A stretch of DNA of 64,000 nucleotides from Isochrysis galbana (lineage: Eukaryota > Haptophyta > Isochrysidales > Isochrysidaceae), in contig CM030942.1 in assembly GCA_018136815.1 (NCBI GenBank), forward strand, positions 2,741,546 to 2,805,545. The letters run 5' to 3'. This document shows positions 30,863-41,988 of the stretch, piece by piece (the first letter of the stretch is position 1; every line of letters starts with the position of its first letter). The notes beneath the pieces are model-generated. The model worked only from the letters and a program-made list of their open reading frames with translations. It was not told the origin of the DNA and searched no databases. The position numbers and the translations under genes are program-made.

Positions 30863-33046
30863 TTACAACTCATCAGTTACTGGCAGGGCAAGCGGAGGCA
30901 TCGGGTTTGTCTCGACAAGGCTGCGAGCGAACTGGGTCGGAGTTTGGACTGCAGAGCTTCCGAATATGACGTCGTAGCCACTGTACTCCTCTGCAATTTC
31001 ATGGGCGCAACGCACCTCGGCAAAGCTCGCGCCGCCTAAGATGAAAACCAACAGAACAGGCTTGCCACGCTTCTCTGCACCCGCCCGGCTGCGCAACGCC
31101 CAGCTGCCTACCGGCCTTGCTGTAGCCTGACCAGTGATTGCACCTTTATCTGTCACATCGCCTGGCTCATGCACGCGCCTCCGCAGCCAAAGAAACGGCG
31201 ATGCGCCGCCGGCTCCTGTCGTGGCGTTTCCTGCCGCTGACTGTGGCGGTGGCGGGGTTAGCGCAGAGCGGAGCACCTCACGAAGCGAAGGTGTATGCCG
31301 TGCGAAAATTGTCGTCCCCGCCGGTGCCGCCGACTTGGGAGCGCCGAGAGTGCCTCGCCGGCCGGGTCGCGCGCCAACGCAGAAGAGAGATCTCGAAACG
31401 CTTTCGATTGCATCGGCGTCCAGCCCCGAGGCAGAGAGCAGCGGCATCCGCGCAGCATCGGAAAGGGGCAGAGTCAGCGCCTGGAGCAGCAACAATCGTT
31501 GCGCCTCGATCTCTGCGCCATCAATGCTGTCAATGGCTGACGTCGGATAGTTGACTTTGGGTGACACAGTGGCGGCGGCGGCGGATGCACCTGGTGACGC
31601 GCGTGGAGCTACTCGCCATGAGGCAGGCGACTGGCGCATCTGCTCCAGCAGACGAGCAGCCGCCTCGGTTGGCTTCAGGGGGTAGCCGCTCAACGCATCC
31701 CGTCCCGTGGCGAGGTCTTGCTCAAGCATCATCAGCCGATACAACGGCGTCTCCTGCCTACGGGGCGTCTTGCTCGCCGGCTGCTGCGTTGGATACACGT
31801 TGTCGGCTGGTAACAGCAGCGACATAAGAGCCTCGCGTAGCTCGTCTGCCACCCTGAGCGACTCCTCTCGCCGCCGATACGCGACTGAGGCGAGACGCCG
31901 GTTGACCTCGATCATCTCTCTAGTGCTCAACTTCTCTCCTTGGGCGAGCCGACGGCGCGCTTCATTCACAATCTCATTCTCCGTAACGAAGGCACGGGTT
32001 CGCTCGTGTAATCTCTCCTCCATTTCGTCTACCTTGCAGAAGCGCAGCTCGTCCCACAGCGAATCCGAGCTGACGAGCAGCACCTCTGAAGGAGTTGCCG
32101 CAGAAGCAGGCTCGTCGTCGCTTACTAAAGTGTGTGCGCCCGTGTCACCACTCGACGCGCGCCGCTTAGCGATCGCGGTGTCGCGTCGGAATCGGCCCTC
32201 GTTAATCACACCGGTAGCCTCGGCCAATGCCTCAACGCTGAAGTCGTGCATCAGCGGCGTGAGAAGGTCAAAGGAACGCTCAAGGATGAGGACTGAGACA
32301 TTCCGCTTGAGGCCTCCAGCGCTCATCCCCACACCCTCCACCTTAGCGGGGGTGAGCGAGAGCGATACCAGGGCCCAGCCTACCTCCTTGGCAATCGGAT
32401 GGCCGCGCGTGCGGCAGCGGACCGATGGAGTGACGTCGCCCATCAGAGCACACAGCTTGCCGATCTGCTCGGCTATGTGAGCGACAGCGGCAGTGCGCGG
32501 CATCTCAATGCCTTCGTCGAGGCCGGGCAGCAAGTGCGCATCCTCCATTACAGGCCCGTACAGCCGACCAAGCGCGGATGGTGAGTCGAGGGAGAATGAA
32601 CGCGCCTGCAGCGCGAGCGCTTCGACCGCTGCGCACTCCCGGAAGGAGGTGAGTGCCCCCTGGTGGATGAGTGCCTGGAGCGTCTCCCGTAGGTGTCTGG
32701 GCATTGTGGAGGTGAGCAGCACGTGGCGTTTGCCGCCATAGAGTGGCCGGCGGCCTGCAAGATCGCTGACTAGCGCGATCACGCTGCGCTCGCTCGGAGC
32801 CACGAAGTAGATCACGTTGAGTGAGGCCGCCATGCCGGGTGGTGCTCTCTGCGCGGGCGGAGCATGGAGCTGCTCGACCAGCGTGATGGAAGCCTCGCCC
32901 ATCACGTCAGAGAGGCGGCAGCAGCGCGAGAGGACGCGTCTTGTCACATCGTCGAGCAGTAAGACGGTCAATTCACCCTCTGCCGAGAGCGCGCTCAGCG
33001 CCGCCAGTAGCGAGCCGCGCAGCAGCGCCGTCAGGTCCGCCGCCAT
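30863..33046 (-). CDS. Sec1/Munc18-family vesicle-fusion protein
   Basis: A single-exon protein of 727 residues from the ATG at 33046. Upstream in-frame codons lie in a C/T-rich leader and satellite sequence and were excluded. Family features appear in order. Near residues 77-100 is VIYFVAPSERSV with the following strand, matching the domain-1 syntaxin-binding region. Near 265-290, LILERSFDLLTPLMHD is the hallmark segment of SM proteins. The last about 70 residues read LLVFILGGASFAEVR, then VIFGSSAVQTPTQF. SM proteins clasp SNARE bundles to drive membrane fusion; the C-terminal GG-x-S-x-x-E form fits the Sec1/Munc18 exocytic branch best, with Sly1/Vps45 less likely. It is about 100 residues longer than usual, owing to Ser/Ala-rich insertions near 350-370 and 510-530. 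Confidence 0.9.
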   Translation of the reverse strand: MAADLTALLRGSLLAALSALSAEGELTVLLLDDVTRRVLSRCCRLSDVMGEASITLVEQLHAPPAQRAPPGMAASLNVIYFVAPSERSVIALVSDLAGRRPLYGGKRHVLLTSTMPRHLRETLQALIHQGALTSFRECAAVEALALQARSFSLDSPSALGRLYGPVMEDAHLLPGLDEGIEMPRTAAVAHIAEQIGKLCALMGDVTPSVRCRTRGHPIAKEVGWALVSLSLTPAKVEGVGMSAGGLKRNVSVLILERSFDLLTPLMHDFSVEALAEATGVINEGRFRRDTAIAKRRASSGDTGAHTLVSDDEPASAATPSEVLLVSSDSLWDELRFCKVDEMEERLHERTRAFVTENEIVNEARRRLAQGEKLSTREMIEVNRRLASVAYRRREESLRVADELREALMSLLLPADNVYPTQQPASKTPRRQETPLYRLMMLEQDLATGRDALSGYPLKPTEAAARLLEQMRQSPASWRVAPRASPGASAAAATVSPKVNYPTSAIDSIDGAEIEAQRLLLLQALTLPLSDAARMPLLSASGLDADAIESVSRSLFCVGARPGRRGTLGAPKSAAPAGTTIFARHTPSLREVLRSALTPPPPQSAAGNATTGAGGASPFLWLRRRVHEPGDVTDKGAITGQATARPVGSWALRSRAGAEKRGKPVLLVFILGGASFAEVRCAHEIAEEYSGYDVIFGSSAVQTPTQFARSLVETNPMPPLALPVTDEL

Positions 33047-33332
33047 CGCTCGCGAGCCCGCGTCGGCGCGGAAGGGGGGAGAAACAAGCGGGGGGGAGGG
33101 GGGAGGCAGGCCAGGCCAGCAGCATCCTACTCGTAAAGTAGAGAGAGAGGAAGGAAGGCGGCCCCGCCAGCCACTAAATACAAATACACAGGGGCCACCC
33201 ACACACCCACACAGTCACGCCAATCGGGCGGGCCGCGCGCCGAAATCTCGTCTCCGCGGAGCCCATTCGACGTTTGACGTCTCCGAGGGAGGCCCTGAGA
33301 GCCCGACATCGAACTGATGCCGGGCGCGCTTG
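33047..33332. repeat. Sec1 leader plus a solitary satellite monomer
   Basis: 33047-33155 is pyrimidine-rich on the gene strand and serves as its upstream region. 33160-33332 is a single monomer of the 203-bp satellite (GGCCCCGCCAGCCACTAAATAC, GTCACGCCAATCGGGCGGGC), cut at 33332 by the LTR element. Confidence 0.85.
33328..33332. repeat. Target site duplication GCGCT, left copy
   Basis: GCGCT directly before the 5' LTR equals 36771-36775 directly after the 3' LTR. Confidence 0.9.
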
Positions 33333-36300
33333 TCGAATCCAGAGTATCTCTATACTCAAAGCGGATTCGATACTCGATAGTGCGAACGAATTTTGTTTTC
33401 AGGGCTTGTCTCGATGGTTCGCCGCTCGCTTGACATATTGAACACCGAGGCTGCACATCGCTCGTCAATTCATTTGTCTCCTTCTTTGTTTGTTTCGAGC
33501 GTTTATGTTTGTTTCTGAGTTCTTTTGTTGATTGAGTGGTGTTAGTAGATTGAGTTTTGTGAGGTGGTCACGTGTGCCGTCGTCATGTAGCGCGTTCCCC
33601 TCCCTCCCTCTCTCTCTCTCTCTCTCAAGATTGTGCCCCGAATGAGACTTGACACGATCAAGCATTCGCTTGATTCGACAGTTTAAAGACATCCCTCGCT
33701 CACATGCACGCCCTCGTCCGCGCCTCGCCATCCATCGCTTCGTACATGAGCCCACACATGCACATGGCGCACATGCCTCATTGCACACCACCCGTTGCCC
33801 GACCCCGCTCTGACCCATGGGGTGAGCATGGCTCGCGTCTCCGGCGACGAGCGCGGTCAGCCTGCCTTCCTCCGCCATTTCCTTGCCTCTCGCCTCGCCT
33901 CCGCCTCGCCAAGCCTCCGCTTTCCACTGCCCCTCATCCTTCCCCATCGATGACACCCGCTCATGTATGTCTGTTCTCTCTCTGTCGTTCTCTCCACCGC
34001 TCCTCCTACCTTTGAGGGCTGAGTCCCCTCAGCCTTGAGCACGCAGGCTGCCTCCTCCTCCTCCTCCTCCTCCTCGTGGTTCGTCGCGATCGATGGTGTG
34101 GTGGTGGTCTCGGTCTCTCTCTCTTTCCATCCTTTCCCCCGTTCGATACGTTTGTGGCTCTCCAATTTGTTACGACGGTTTGTCTCGTTTGGGTTGTGGT
34201 TCTCCAAAGATGTCAGCCTTGATCTCGAGCTTGCTTTCAATCTCCTTCTCGTCCTCGTTCTTGTCCGCGTGTTCGTCGCTTGGATCCTCGGTCTTCGGTC
34301 GTCAGTCCTCCTTCTTTTATTGCGTCGTAGTTGAGCAAAATTCCCCGTTTCGATCGCTTGTGATCACTCCTCTCGTTATGGCTAAGGCCACCTTCGTTCA
34401 ATCATTGATTCTCGTTCAGGCTTCGGCCATCCGCGTTCTCGTTCTCGATTCTCGATTCTCGTTAATTCTTGTTTTGATTTTGCTCTGAGTATGATGCTAC
34501 TAAAGTGTGAGGTTTGGCGCTCGACGTCTCTTGGCTTCTGACTACGTTCCGAGTTCTAGTTCTTGGCCGCCTATGAAATTGTAGGAGGTCTCAACTCTTG
34601 TTTGATTCGTTGAGTTCTTCAATTCATTCGGTTCATTCTTTCGTTCTTTGTCCGAGTTACCGTTCGTTCGGAGTGTGATTGTGTACCCGTAAGTTTCTCA
34701 GGAGGGATGTGCGCCCCAAGTGAGACTTGTCTTTAAACCCGCGTTGGTTTAACCCGCTGAGTGCGCACGCTCTTCGGGGTGAGAAGGCAAGAGGGTCACA
34801 TTCACTTGTCACTTGTGATTGTTGTGTTGTCAGAGCAAGGCTCATCTCACTCTTGGTGATGGCCTGCGAGGGCGCGCCGGCAGCTAGCGCGGAATGCGGT
34901 TCTTGCGGGGAGCTCATGGAGCTTTCCTCGGGGGTGACTACGGGCATGGTGATCGACGCACGACGCACGACGCACGGAGGGCGCGGAAGTGTGGAAGGAG
35001 GCTTGTGGGAGGTGGTGGCAGGCGACTGGGGGTGGCTCAGGCGCGTGCTTGGCTGGTATTGACTCGTTGACTCGGGGTATAGACTCGGGAACTCGGGGGG
35101 ACTCGCTTGGGAACACGGTGGGACTCGACGAAGTTGCTACAAAAACACTCACAAGAAGCCCAAACCCCAACGACCTTGGGCTCAGAAAACTAACGTAAAC
35201 ACTCCGGAATCATACGATAAACAAACCCTCCCCGTGCGACAAAGGCTGAGGTCGCGATCGCTCGTCATGCGCGAAGAAATACGGAAAGAGAGCGCAAAAC
35301 TACGCAAACGAAGGGTTCAAACTATCGTTAAAGTGAAAACTCGTCCGCTGAAGCCAACGCGGAGGGTCGAGGAGAGGTCCAAACTCGCGCGGGGGGAAGA
35401 AGGCGATGTGCAGAGAGACCTTCTAGACAAGCGACGAGCAAGGGGCGACGAAACAAGACGCGAGACGCGGGGCGCGTGCCATTCGTTCTTCCTTTCTTTC
35501 ACCGAAAACGCGGCGAAACTAACGTTAAACATCGGTACCCCCTCCGCGAGAATCGCGAAGAAGAACGGACGAGATGGAGGCAATCATCGAAGGAATCGCG
35601 AGAGGAATCGAAGCGAGGGGGGGGAAACAGCGCGCGCGGGGGGGGGAACGAACGACGGCCGGAGGAAACGAACCGCGCGCGGAGGAGAAGAACCTCGCGC
35701 GGGGGGGGGAATAATATAACGGCCGGAGGCGACGGATGGCACGCCGAGAGGAAGAACCTGCCGCGGGGGGCGAGGGACCGAGGGCACGGCGGGGCAGCGT
35801 GGGAGGGCGCGAGGGTGATCTCGGAGCGAGATCGCGTCCTTTCCCTCGCGGAGCGCAGAGAGACCCCCACGGAACATCCTGGGACCGGAGAATGTTTTGG
35901 ACGAAACTTCCCTCCGTCGGCCGAGGAGAGGAGGACGGAGAGAGAGAGAGAGAGAGTCTCGCAGAGCAACTGCGGAACGAGAAGTCGAAGTCATGCCGGT
36001 TTATTACCTTAAACGAGCCAACAATTATAGTAACAGCAAAAACAAAATTCGAATCGCAAATTTCGAGACCAAAATCTGCAAACCTGGACTTGAGACCATG
36101 GGGAATCCGAATCTGTGTGTCTTGTGCGTCAGTGGCAACACGGGGAACTGTTCAATTGTAATTGTGAGCGCGTACCTTACACGAATATTCATGCCTACAG
36201 CCTTCAGATGGGCAGGAATACAACATGTGTTCTCTCGTTTGTTTGTTCGTGTTGTCAACTCGAGTTTTCCTTGTTTGTGTCTCATGGGGACGCCTGTGAG

Positions 36301-36770
36301 TACATCATTGTGAGCTTGAGCTTGGTGTCTTGCCTTGTCTCTGTTCGTCGCGTCTTTTCGTGCTTGTTGTGGGCTTGATCACCCTATGACTCGCGTGGGC
36401 GCTCGATTTGAGTCGGGGGGTGTCGAATCCAGAGTATCTCTATACTCAAAGCGGATTCGATACTCGATAGTGCGAACGAATTTTGTTTTCAGGGCTTGTC
36501 TCGATGGTTCGCCGCTCGCTTGACATATTGAACACCGAGGCTGCACATCGCTCGTCAATTCATTTGTCTCCTTCTTTGTTTGTTTCGAGCGTTTATGTTT
36601 GTTTCTGAGTTCTTTTGTTGATTGAGTGGTGTTAGTAGATTGAGTTTTGTGAGGTGGTCACGTGTGCCGTCGTCATGTAGCGCGTTCCCCTCCCTCCCTC
36701 CCTCTCTCTCTCTCTCAAGATTGTGCCCCGAATGAGACTTGACACGATCAAGCTACCGCTTGATTCGACA
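33333..36770 (+). mobile_element. 3.4-kb LTR retrotransposon without recognised enzymes
   Basis: LTRs lie at 33333-33680 and 36421-36770. Each starts TGTCGAATC and ends GATTCGACA, and they differ mainly in a (CT)n tract plus about three bases. The element is flanked by GCGCT duplications and sits inside a satellite monomer. A G-rich polypurine tract (GAGTCGGGGGG) precedes the 3' LTR, which gives the plus orientation. The internal 2.7 kb holds R1 (34829-35515) and frames of low complexity, with no protease, reverse transcriptase or integrase motif. It is therefore probably non-autonomous (LARD/TRIM-like), mobilised by a related element. The near-identical LTRs point to a recent insertion. Confidence 0.88.
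34829..35515. repeat. R1 copy 2, uninterrupted version of the chromovirus target
   Basis: Matches 52300-53000 almost base for base. At 35506-35520 it reads CGGCGAAACTAACG, the sequence in which the other copy is interrupted after CGAAA by the 10.6-kb element. Confidence 0.92.
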
Positions 36771-37090
36771 GCGCTGCGCGCCCGTTTTCGACGATCCATC
36801 CGGATATCCGGATGGGGGGCCCCGCCAGCCACCAAATACACAGGGGCCACCCACACGGTCACGCCAATCGGGCGGGCCGCGCGCCGAAATCTCGTTGAAA
36901 TCAGCCATCCGTGGAGCCCGTTCGACGTTTGACGTTTGACGTTTGACGTCTCCGAGGGAGGCCCTAAGAGCCTAACTTCGAACTGATGCCGGACGCGCTG
37001 CGCGCTGCGCGCCCGCGTTTTCGATATGATCATGATCCATCTGGATGGGGGGCCCCGCCAGACACCAAATACACAGGGGTCGGCAGCCCG
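36771..37090. repeat. Satellite monomer remainder and partial second unit
   Basis: 36771-36775 is the right GCGCT duplication. The satellite interrupted at 33332 resumes here (GCGCTGCGCGCCCGTTTTCGACG), and a second unit (from about 36975) runs into repeat R6 at about 37083. Confidence 0.88.
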
Positions 37091-37435
37091 ACACGGCGCT
37101 GCATCGGGCGGGAATCAAATGCCGAATGTAGCTTAGATATAAAGCATAAAGCATCCGATCCCCCCGCGCCCCGCGCCCCGCGGCCCGCGGCCCGCGGGCG
37201 CGACCGCAAATTCTTTACGGGTAGAGCGTAGAGCGTGAGCGAGCGTGCGTGACGGCGGAGAGGGAAAGAGGGGGGGCGAATCGCACCATTTCTTGGCGAA
37301 GATTTTCGTAGCTCGTAGCGTCAGGACGCCTCCCCCGGAGCTTTTTTATTGGGCATTGCGCCACGGTCAAAAAATGCAGCCCAGCCCTGCTTACTTATGT
37401 TTGAAAAGTAAAAAGCCCCTGTTTGACCGCCCTAA
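37083..37435. repeat. Repeat R6, second long copy
   Basis: Matches 25705-26020. It ends with a 66-bp unit bounded by CGGTCAAA (37364) and TTTGACCG (37422). Confidence 0.85.
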
Positions 37436-39487
37436 CCTAAAGACTAAAGAGGGGGTAGTGGTAGCGTGGTAGTGGCTAGGAAATTATTAGGAGCTAGGAA
37501 AGTTTGGGTAGTGGGTGGTAGGTGGTGGGTAGTGCACGCGCACAGTGACGCACGTGCACGTCGCACGTGCACCTGCACACGTGCACGTAGCGGGGTGCAC
37601 GTCGCACGTGCACCTGCACACGTGCACGTAGCGGGGATTATTAATATTAAAAGTTTTTAGACGAATTTTTTTATCGCCGTGCACCACAGCCATGGCAGCC
37701 GCCAAAATCAAAAGGCAAAAACGCACAAAATATTTGCTCGAGGCTGCGTGAGGTGGTTGAGTGCTGTGGTGGGTGGTGGGTGGGTGGGGTGTCGCGATGT
37801 GTGCCCATCGCCACATGCGCACACAAATTACTGATGTATATATATTGCTTCTGTGCACTGGTTCTTATTCATCACACGCGTGGCCTAGTGGTCTCGCCGT
37901 CTGACTCTGTGGGGCAGCGTAGCGGCTGCCTGTGACCATGTGGCACTAAGGAAGATGGAGGGGTTCTGGGCCCGTCATCCCCCGGGAGGGCGTGTCGAAA
38001 CCGAGTCTGTTCGAAGATGGGGGTCAACATCGCATTTCCCGCGGAGGCGGGGGGTGCAAGGTTGTCTAAGTAGGGGGGCAACGCGTTAGGCCGTAACCGG
38101 AGCAGCGAAAACTCCCAGCCCTCACCAGTCGACAGATAGCTCAGTTGAATGCCACTCGGAGGGCTCTGGCGGGTCTCCAGCTCACCTACTGCTTTTGCCA
38201 TCATGCACATCATGCAGGAGCTACTACTCCTCACCTCACCCGTCGTCACTGCATACTGCTTTTGCCTACTACACCTCACTTCACCTGTCGTCACCTTCCG
38301 CTTTTGCCATCGTACAGCCTCTGCTCACCTACTGTTGCTGCTTTTGCCATCCTTTTGCCCGTTTGCCATCCTTTTGCCATCATGCAAGAGCTACTCCTCG
38401 CCTCACTTGTTGTCACCTTCTGCTTTTGCTTTTGCCATCGTGCAGCCAGCTACTTACTACTTACTCCTCACCTCACTTGTTGCCATCACCATCACCTTCC
38501 GATTTTGTTGTTTCCATCGATGGTCGATGGTCGATGGTCCCCATTTGCCATTTGGCAAGGTGCGTGTGAATTTGTTGCCTCCTAGTTAGAGCACTCGTGG
38601 AGAACGAGAGGAGAGATGAAAAGGTTCAACTCGAGGTTCCTTTTTTTTGTCACACCCCTCTCGTCTATTTCTATTTTGGTGTATAGTATATAATTATCAA
38701 TTATCGTTTATCGTTGACCTCACTCAAGCAACTTGGACGGTAAGATGAGCAACGTTGCCCCTCACACTCAGACGGTCAGGGGTGGGTGGGAGTGGCATTG
38801 ACGGGTCGAGGCGCGAGGCGCATTCCGTACAGCAAAACGAGTTGGGGGGTCCGCCCTTGCACTGCGCACCGCGCCTGAGAGCCTCTCAAATTGACGATGA
38901 GCAGAAGCACAAATATCGCATTCGCGAGCCTCTGCAGTCTGCAGGCTATTTCGCTATTTTCCGCTCTACCGTTATAACCGCGATGGTAAATCATCAATCT
39001 TCGTTCTTATGTCTATACGTTTACGACGTCTCCACGCTTCTATCAATCACTACACTTCACACTTCACACTTCACAGCACTTCATTCAAAAAAATATTTTC
39101 TTGAAGATGACTACTACGTTGCTATCCGCTGCCCCATTTTCTGGCATCACACCGCCTTGACGAATTGGAATGGCCTATAGGGCCTGAGGGCAATGAGGAA
39201 GGAGGCAGACCGGCGGCAGGCGCGGCGGAGGAGACGACTTCGGAGACGCTGACGGGCTGAGGCCCGTCAGCAGAGGAAGACGGGCAGGCGGGCTTGAGCG
39301 AGGGCGAGGACGGCGGCGAGAGCGACATCGAGCGAGGGGCGAGAGGCGAGGGTGAGTGAGAGGAGGGCTGTGATGGCAGGGGCTGGTGAGGCAAGGCGAG
39401 TTTGTAGGGTACGAGTATTACGAGAGCGAGAGCGACGAGAACGAGAGCGACGGATGACGACTGACGACAGGACGTCGGACAACGATG
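37436..39487. other. Intergenic; GTGCAC duplication and low-complexity sequence
   Basis: 37553-37593 and 37594-37634 are identical 41-bp units rich in CACGTGCAC palindromes. 38160-38580 repeats motifs such as CTTTTGCCATC and CCTCACCTCACTTG, open in several frames. 38612-38690 resembles 28600-28665. 39180-39480 is G/A-rich. No gene is supported. Confidence 0.5.
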
Positions 39488-40030
39488 CAGAAAACAACAG
39501 GATGCACCGACTCACGAACGCACCAGAATCATTCACCCAAACCAAGCAAAAAAGGTGAAATAATCGAGACCCCACATCGCCGGTAACTCAAACACGTCGC
39601 GAGAGAAGGAGAGAGAGAGCGAGCGAGAGAGAGAGAGAATCCAAAGCGATGGTCGGAGCGTGTCTTCGCTTTGGATTTTCCCACCAAGGCGGAAAAGTCG
39701 AAGAGGAACGTTATGCCGCGCAACCGCGGCGATCGCATTGGATACAGATCGCAGCGAGGTATCCTTGCAATCGAAGAAATCTTTTGCTGTTGAGCGTGGA
39801 CCTTCTAGACGTTTCTATCGAGCAACCCCGAGTAGCAACCAAGGGAGGAGAAAACCAAAAACCAACGGGACCAAGGGCTTTCATGCAACTTGCATCAAGG
39901 GGAAAGATAACCCAAAACTAAAGCAGCAAATCTAAATCAATCTCCAAGGGGAGATGGCAAACCAAGGACCAAGGAGAAAGATTCCCTCACCCAAGCAGCG
40001 AACCTAAATCGATCTCCAAGGGGAGATAGC
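39488..40030 (-). mobile_element. Diverged LTR fragment related to the 10.6-kb element
   Basis: Follows 53290-53770 of the intact LTR (AACAACAGGAT, CACCGACTCACGAACGCACC, GGATACAGATCGCA, GACCTTCTAGACG) at clearly lower identity, roughly 80% by eye. It has a tandem extension around CTCCAAGGGGAGAT. It represents an older family member; neither terminus is preserved. Confidence 0.8.
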
Positions 40031-40245
40031 CGGGCATGCGCGCAATGCGGTCACTGAAGGTCTCAAAGAGGGCAGTCAAAGCAACATTTCATCTCCTGGG
40101 GACCATGGGTAGAAGAGCTCCCCATTGGGTGGTATCAGCCATTTCTCCCGTTTCTAGGACAAGCAGCAATTCCGACCAGGTGCCCCGTAAACGCGTCACA
40201 AAACTTGGTGTTGCTGAGGGAATGGTGCCTAGGTACACCTGGAAC

Positions 40246-40545
40246 ATTTAATGAGGACATGCATGTGGTAACTCAATAGCCAAGGTTTGGGACAAAATAA
40301 CATGGTATGCTCATGCTCTCACCTAGCAAAGTCCGTCCTAGTTTCTAGGACTGGTCCTAGAAAGCTGGGTACCTTTATCCGCTAGTGCCCTGGGAACATT
40401 AATTAAAAGAGGATATGCATGAGGTAACCAACAAGCCAAGGTTTAGGCAAATCAAGCACTTTGTGCTCGCGCTCTCACCTAGCGAAGTTTGTCCTTACTT
40501 CAAGGACTCGTCCTTAAAAGCGAGGTACCTTTATCCGCTAGGGGG
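40246..40545. repeat. Tandem duplication with covarying hairpins
   Basis: Two diverged units of about 152 bp share CATGCATG-GGTAAC, GCCAAGGTTT, CTCTCACCTAGC and GGTACCTTTATCCGCTAG. Each has three arms. In unit 1: GTCCTAG (40335), CTAGGAC (40345), GTCCTAG (40354). In unit 2: GTCCTT (40491), AAGGAC (40502), GTCCTT (40510). The middle arm can pair with either neighbour, and pairing is kept in both units although the bases differ. Confidence 0.75.
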
Positions 40546-40687
40546 TGCGGAGGGCAAAATCGGTAATGGGCCAATGGAGGCCTAAATAAGCTTTCTATAG
40601 CTTCTGGTATGAGAGATCAGCCAAAAAATTGGGGGTCCTCCGGCAAAATTTTCGAAAAATGGCCAATTTTAAGTCTCTGAAGACAAA

Positions 40688-41290
40688 GTGCTAAAAAAAA
40701 CCTTTTAATATTCTTACCGCACTCGCGGCGAATGGAACCACTACCCACTACAAGTAGCACGTAGCATACTCTCTACACCCCTATTCCCCCGGCCCTTCTC
40801 CCCCTGCCATCAGGCGGCTCCCCCCGTACACTACTAGGGGGATTGGGGTGGAGGGCTTAGATATGGTCCGGTGGCCCGCGCCCCCCCCGGTGATCTTCCC
40901 CCCCCTTCCCCCTGTGTCTCCGAGTGGGCGGCCGACTCTGTCTCGTCTTATCCTGTAAACAGGCGCACAGGCGCGAGACTTACCGATTGATTTTCCGGTG
41001 GGCGGAGCTCTCGCTCGCGCCCACCCCCTTCTCCGCGCTCTCTCTTGGTCCTCTTTCGAGGGAGCGCGACTTGATTTTCACCCGTTGAAGTTGTGGGGAG
41101 TTCTCACTGGAGCCGGGGGCTTGCGATGGGGGAGCTCGAAATAGGAAATAGGTATTAGGTAGGGCTAAATTAAAATTAAGAAGCGTGCTTTGTGTTGTAG
41201 TGAGACCATGATTGATGATTGGCGGGTTGTCGTGTTCGTACATGGCTAGTGGCAGTAGCGGTACTAATGCTCAGTTGTTAATAAAATGTT
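40688..41290 (-). repeat. Inverted R2 tail next to an R7 copy
   Basis: 40688-41050 is the reverse complement of 19022-19382. 41090-41290 matches the reverse complement of 11215-11402 (GAGCCGGGGGCTTGCGA, GTACTAATGCTCAGT), so R7 here is on the plus strand. The two parts thus have the opposite relative orientation to the 11-kb insertion. Confidence 0.85.
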
Positions 41291-41988
41291 TGTGCTCCCC
41301 ACACCCATACCGGTCTTCTTCTTCCTACTGCACGCTCAGGCTCACGGCATGTCGATCTCTATCTCTATCTAGTGGGGCATTTGGGTTTGGAAAATCAAGA
41401 AGATGAATTTAAAAATGAAAGATTGATTCAACGATCCTTGTTTACCACAGATCGCACCAAATAATGAGCGTAGGGTAAGATTTGTAGCAGCACTAACACT
41501 AGACACCACGCCTGGTATTCATCACTCGAAGTGGAAGTGATACATGATATTGCAAACACATGTTGTACAGACTCGTTCTCTACCTTGCGGGCCAGAAATA
41601 TATCGCATGTACACGTCAGATCTACATCGCCTGCACGTCGAATTCCCCAAAGAAACTATATCTCATATGGCGAACGCCTCAACCTGCAAGCCGCAAGCAG
41701 CCAACATATGCATCTGAAGGCAAGTAAGACCATTGCAGCTAAAAGTCCGTGGGAACGATTGGTACAAGCAGCCGAGCGGGAGGGTGGGGGTAGGAGGTTG
41801 GGAATGGGGGGAGGGGGAGGAGGGGGGGGAGAGAGAATACCCTGCATCAGATATTCCAGTACTGTATAACTGGTTAGGAGGTTAGCACGCCACCCCAGAT
41901 TTCTGGACTTGATTTTTTAGCCAAGAGTTGACTCTCACAACCAACGTCGGAAAAGACGTCGAATTACGCCAAAAGGCCCTGGCGTGCG
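41291..41988. other. Intergenic
   Basis: No gene recognised. It contains a G-rich run at 41783-41832. The last part is probably 3' UTR of the small membrane protein gene. Confidence 0.45.

Noticed and set aside
37880-37935. tRNA-like box A (TGGCCTAGTGG) suggesting a tRNA or SINE head
   Set aside because: No GGTTCGA box B within range and no cloverleaf could be folded.
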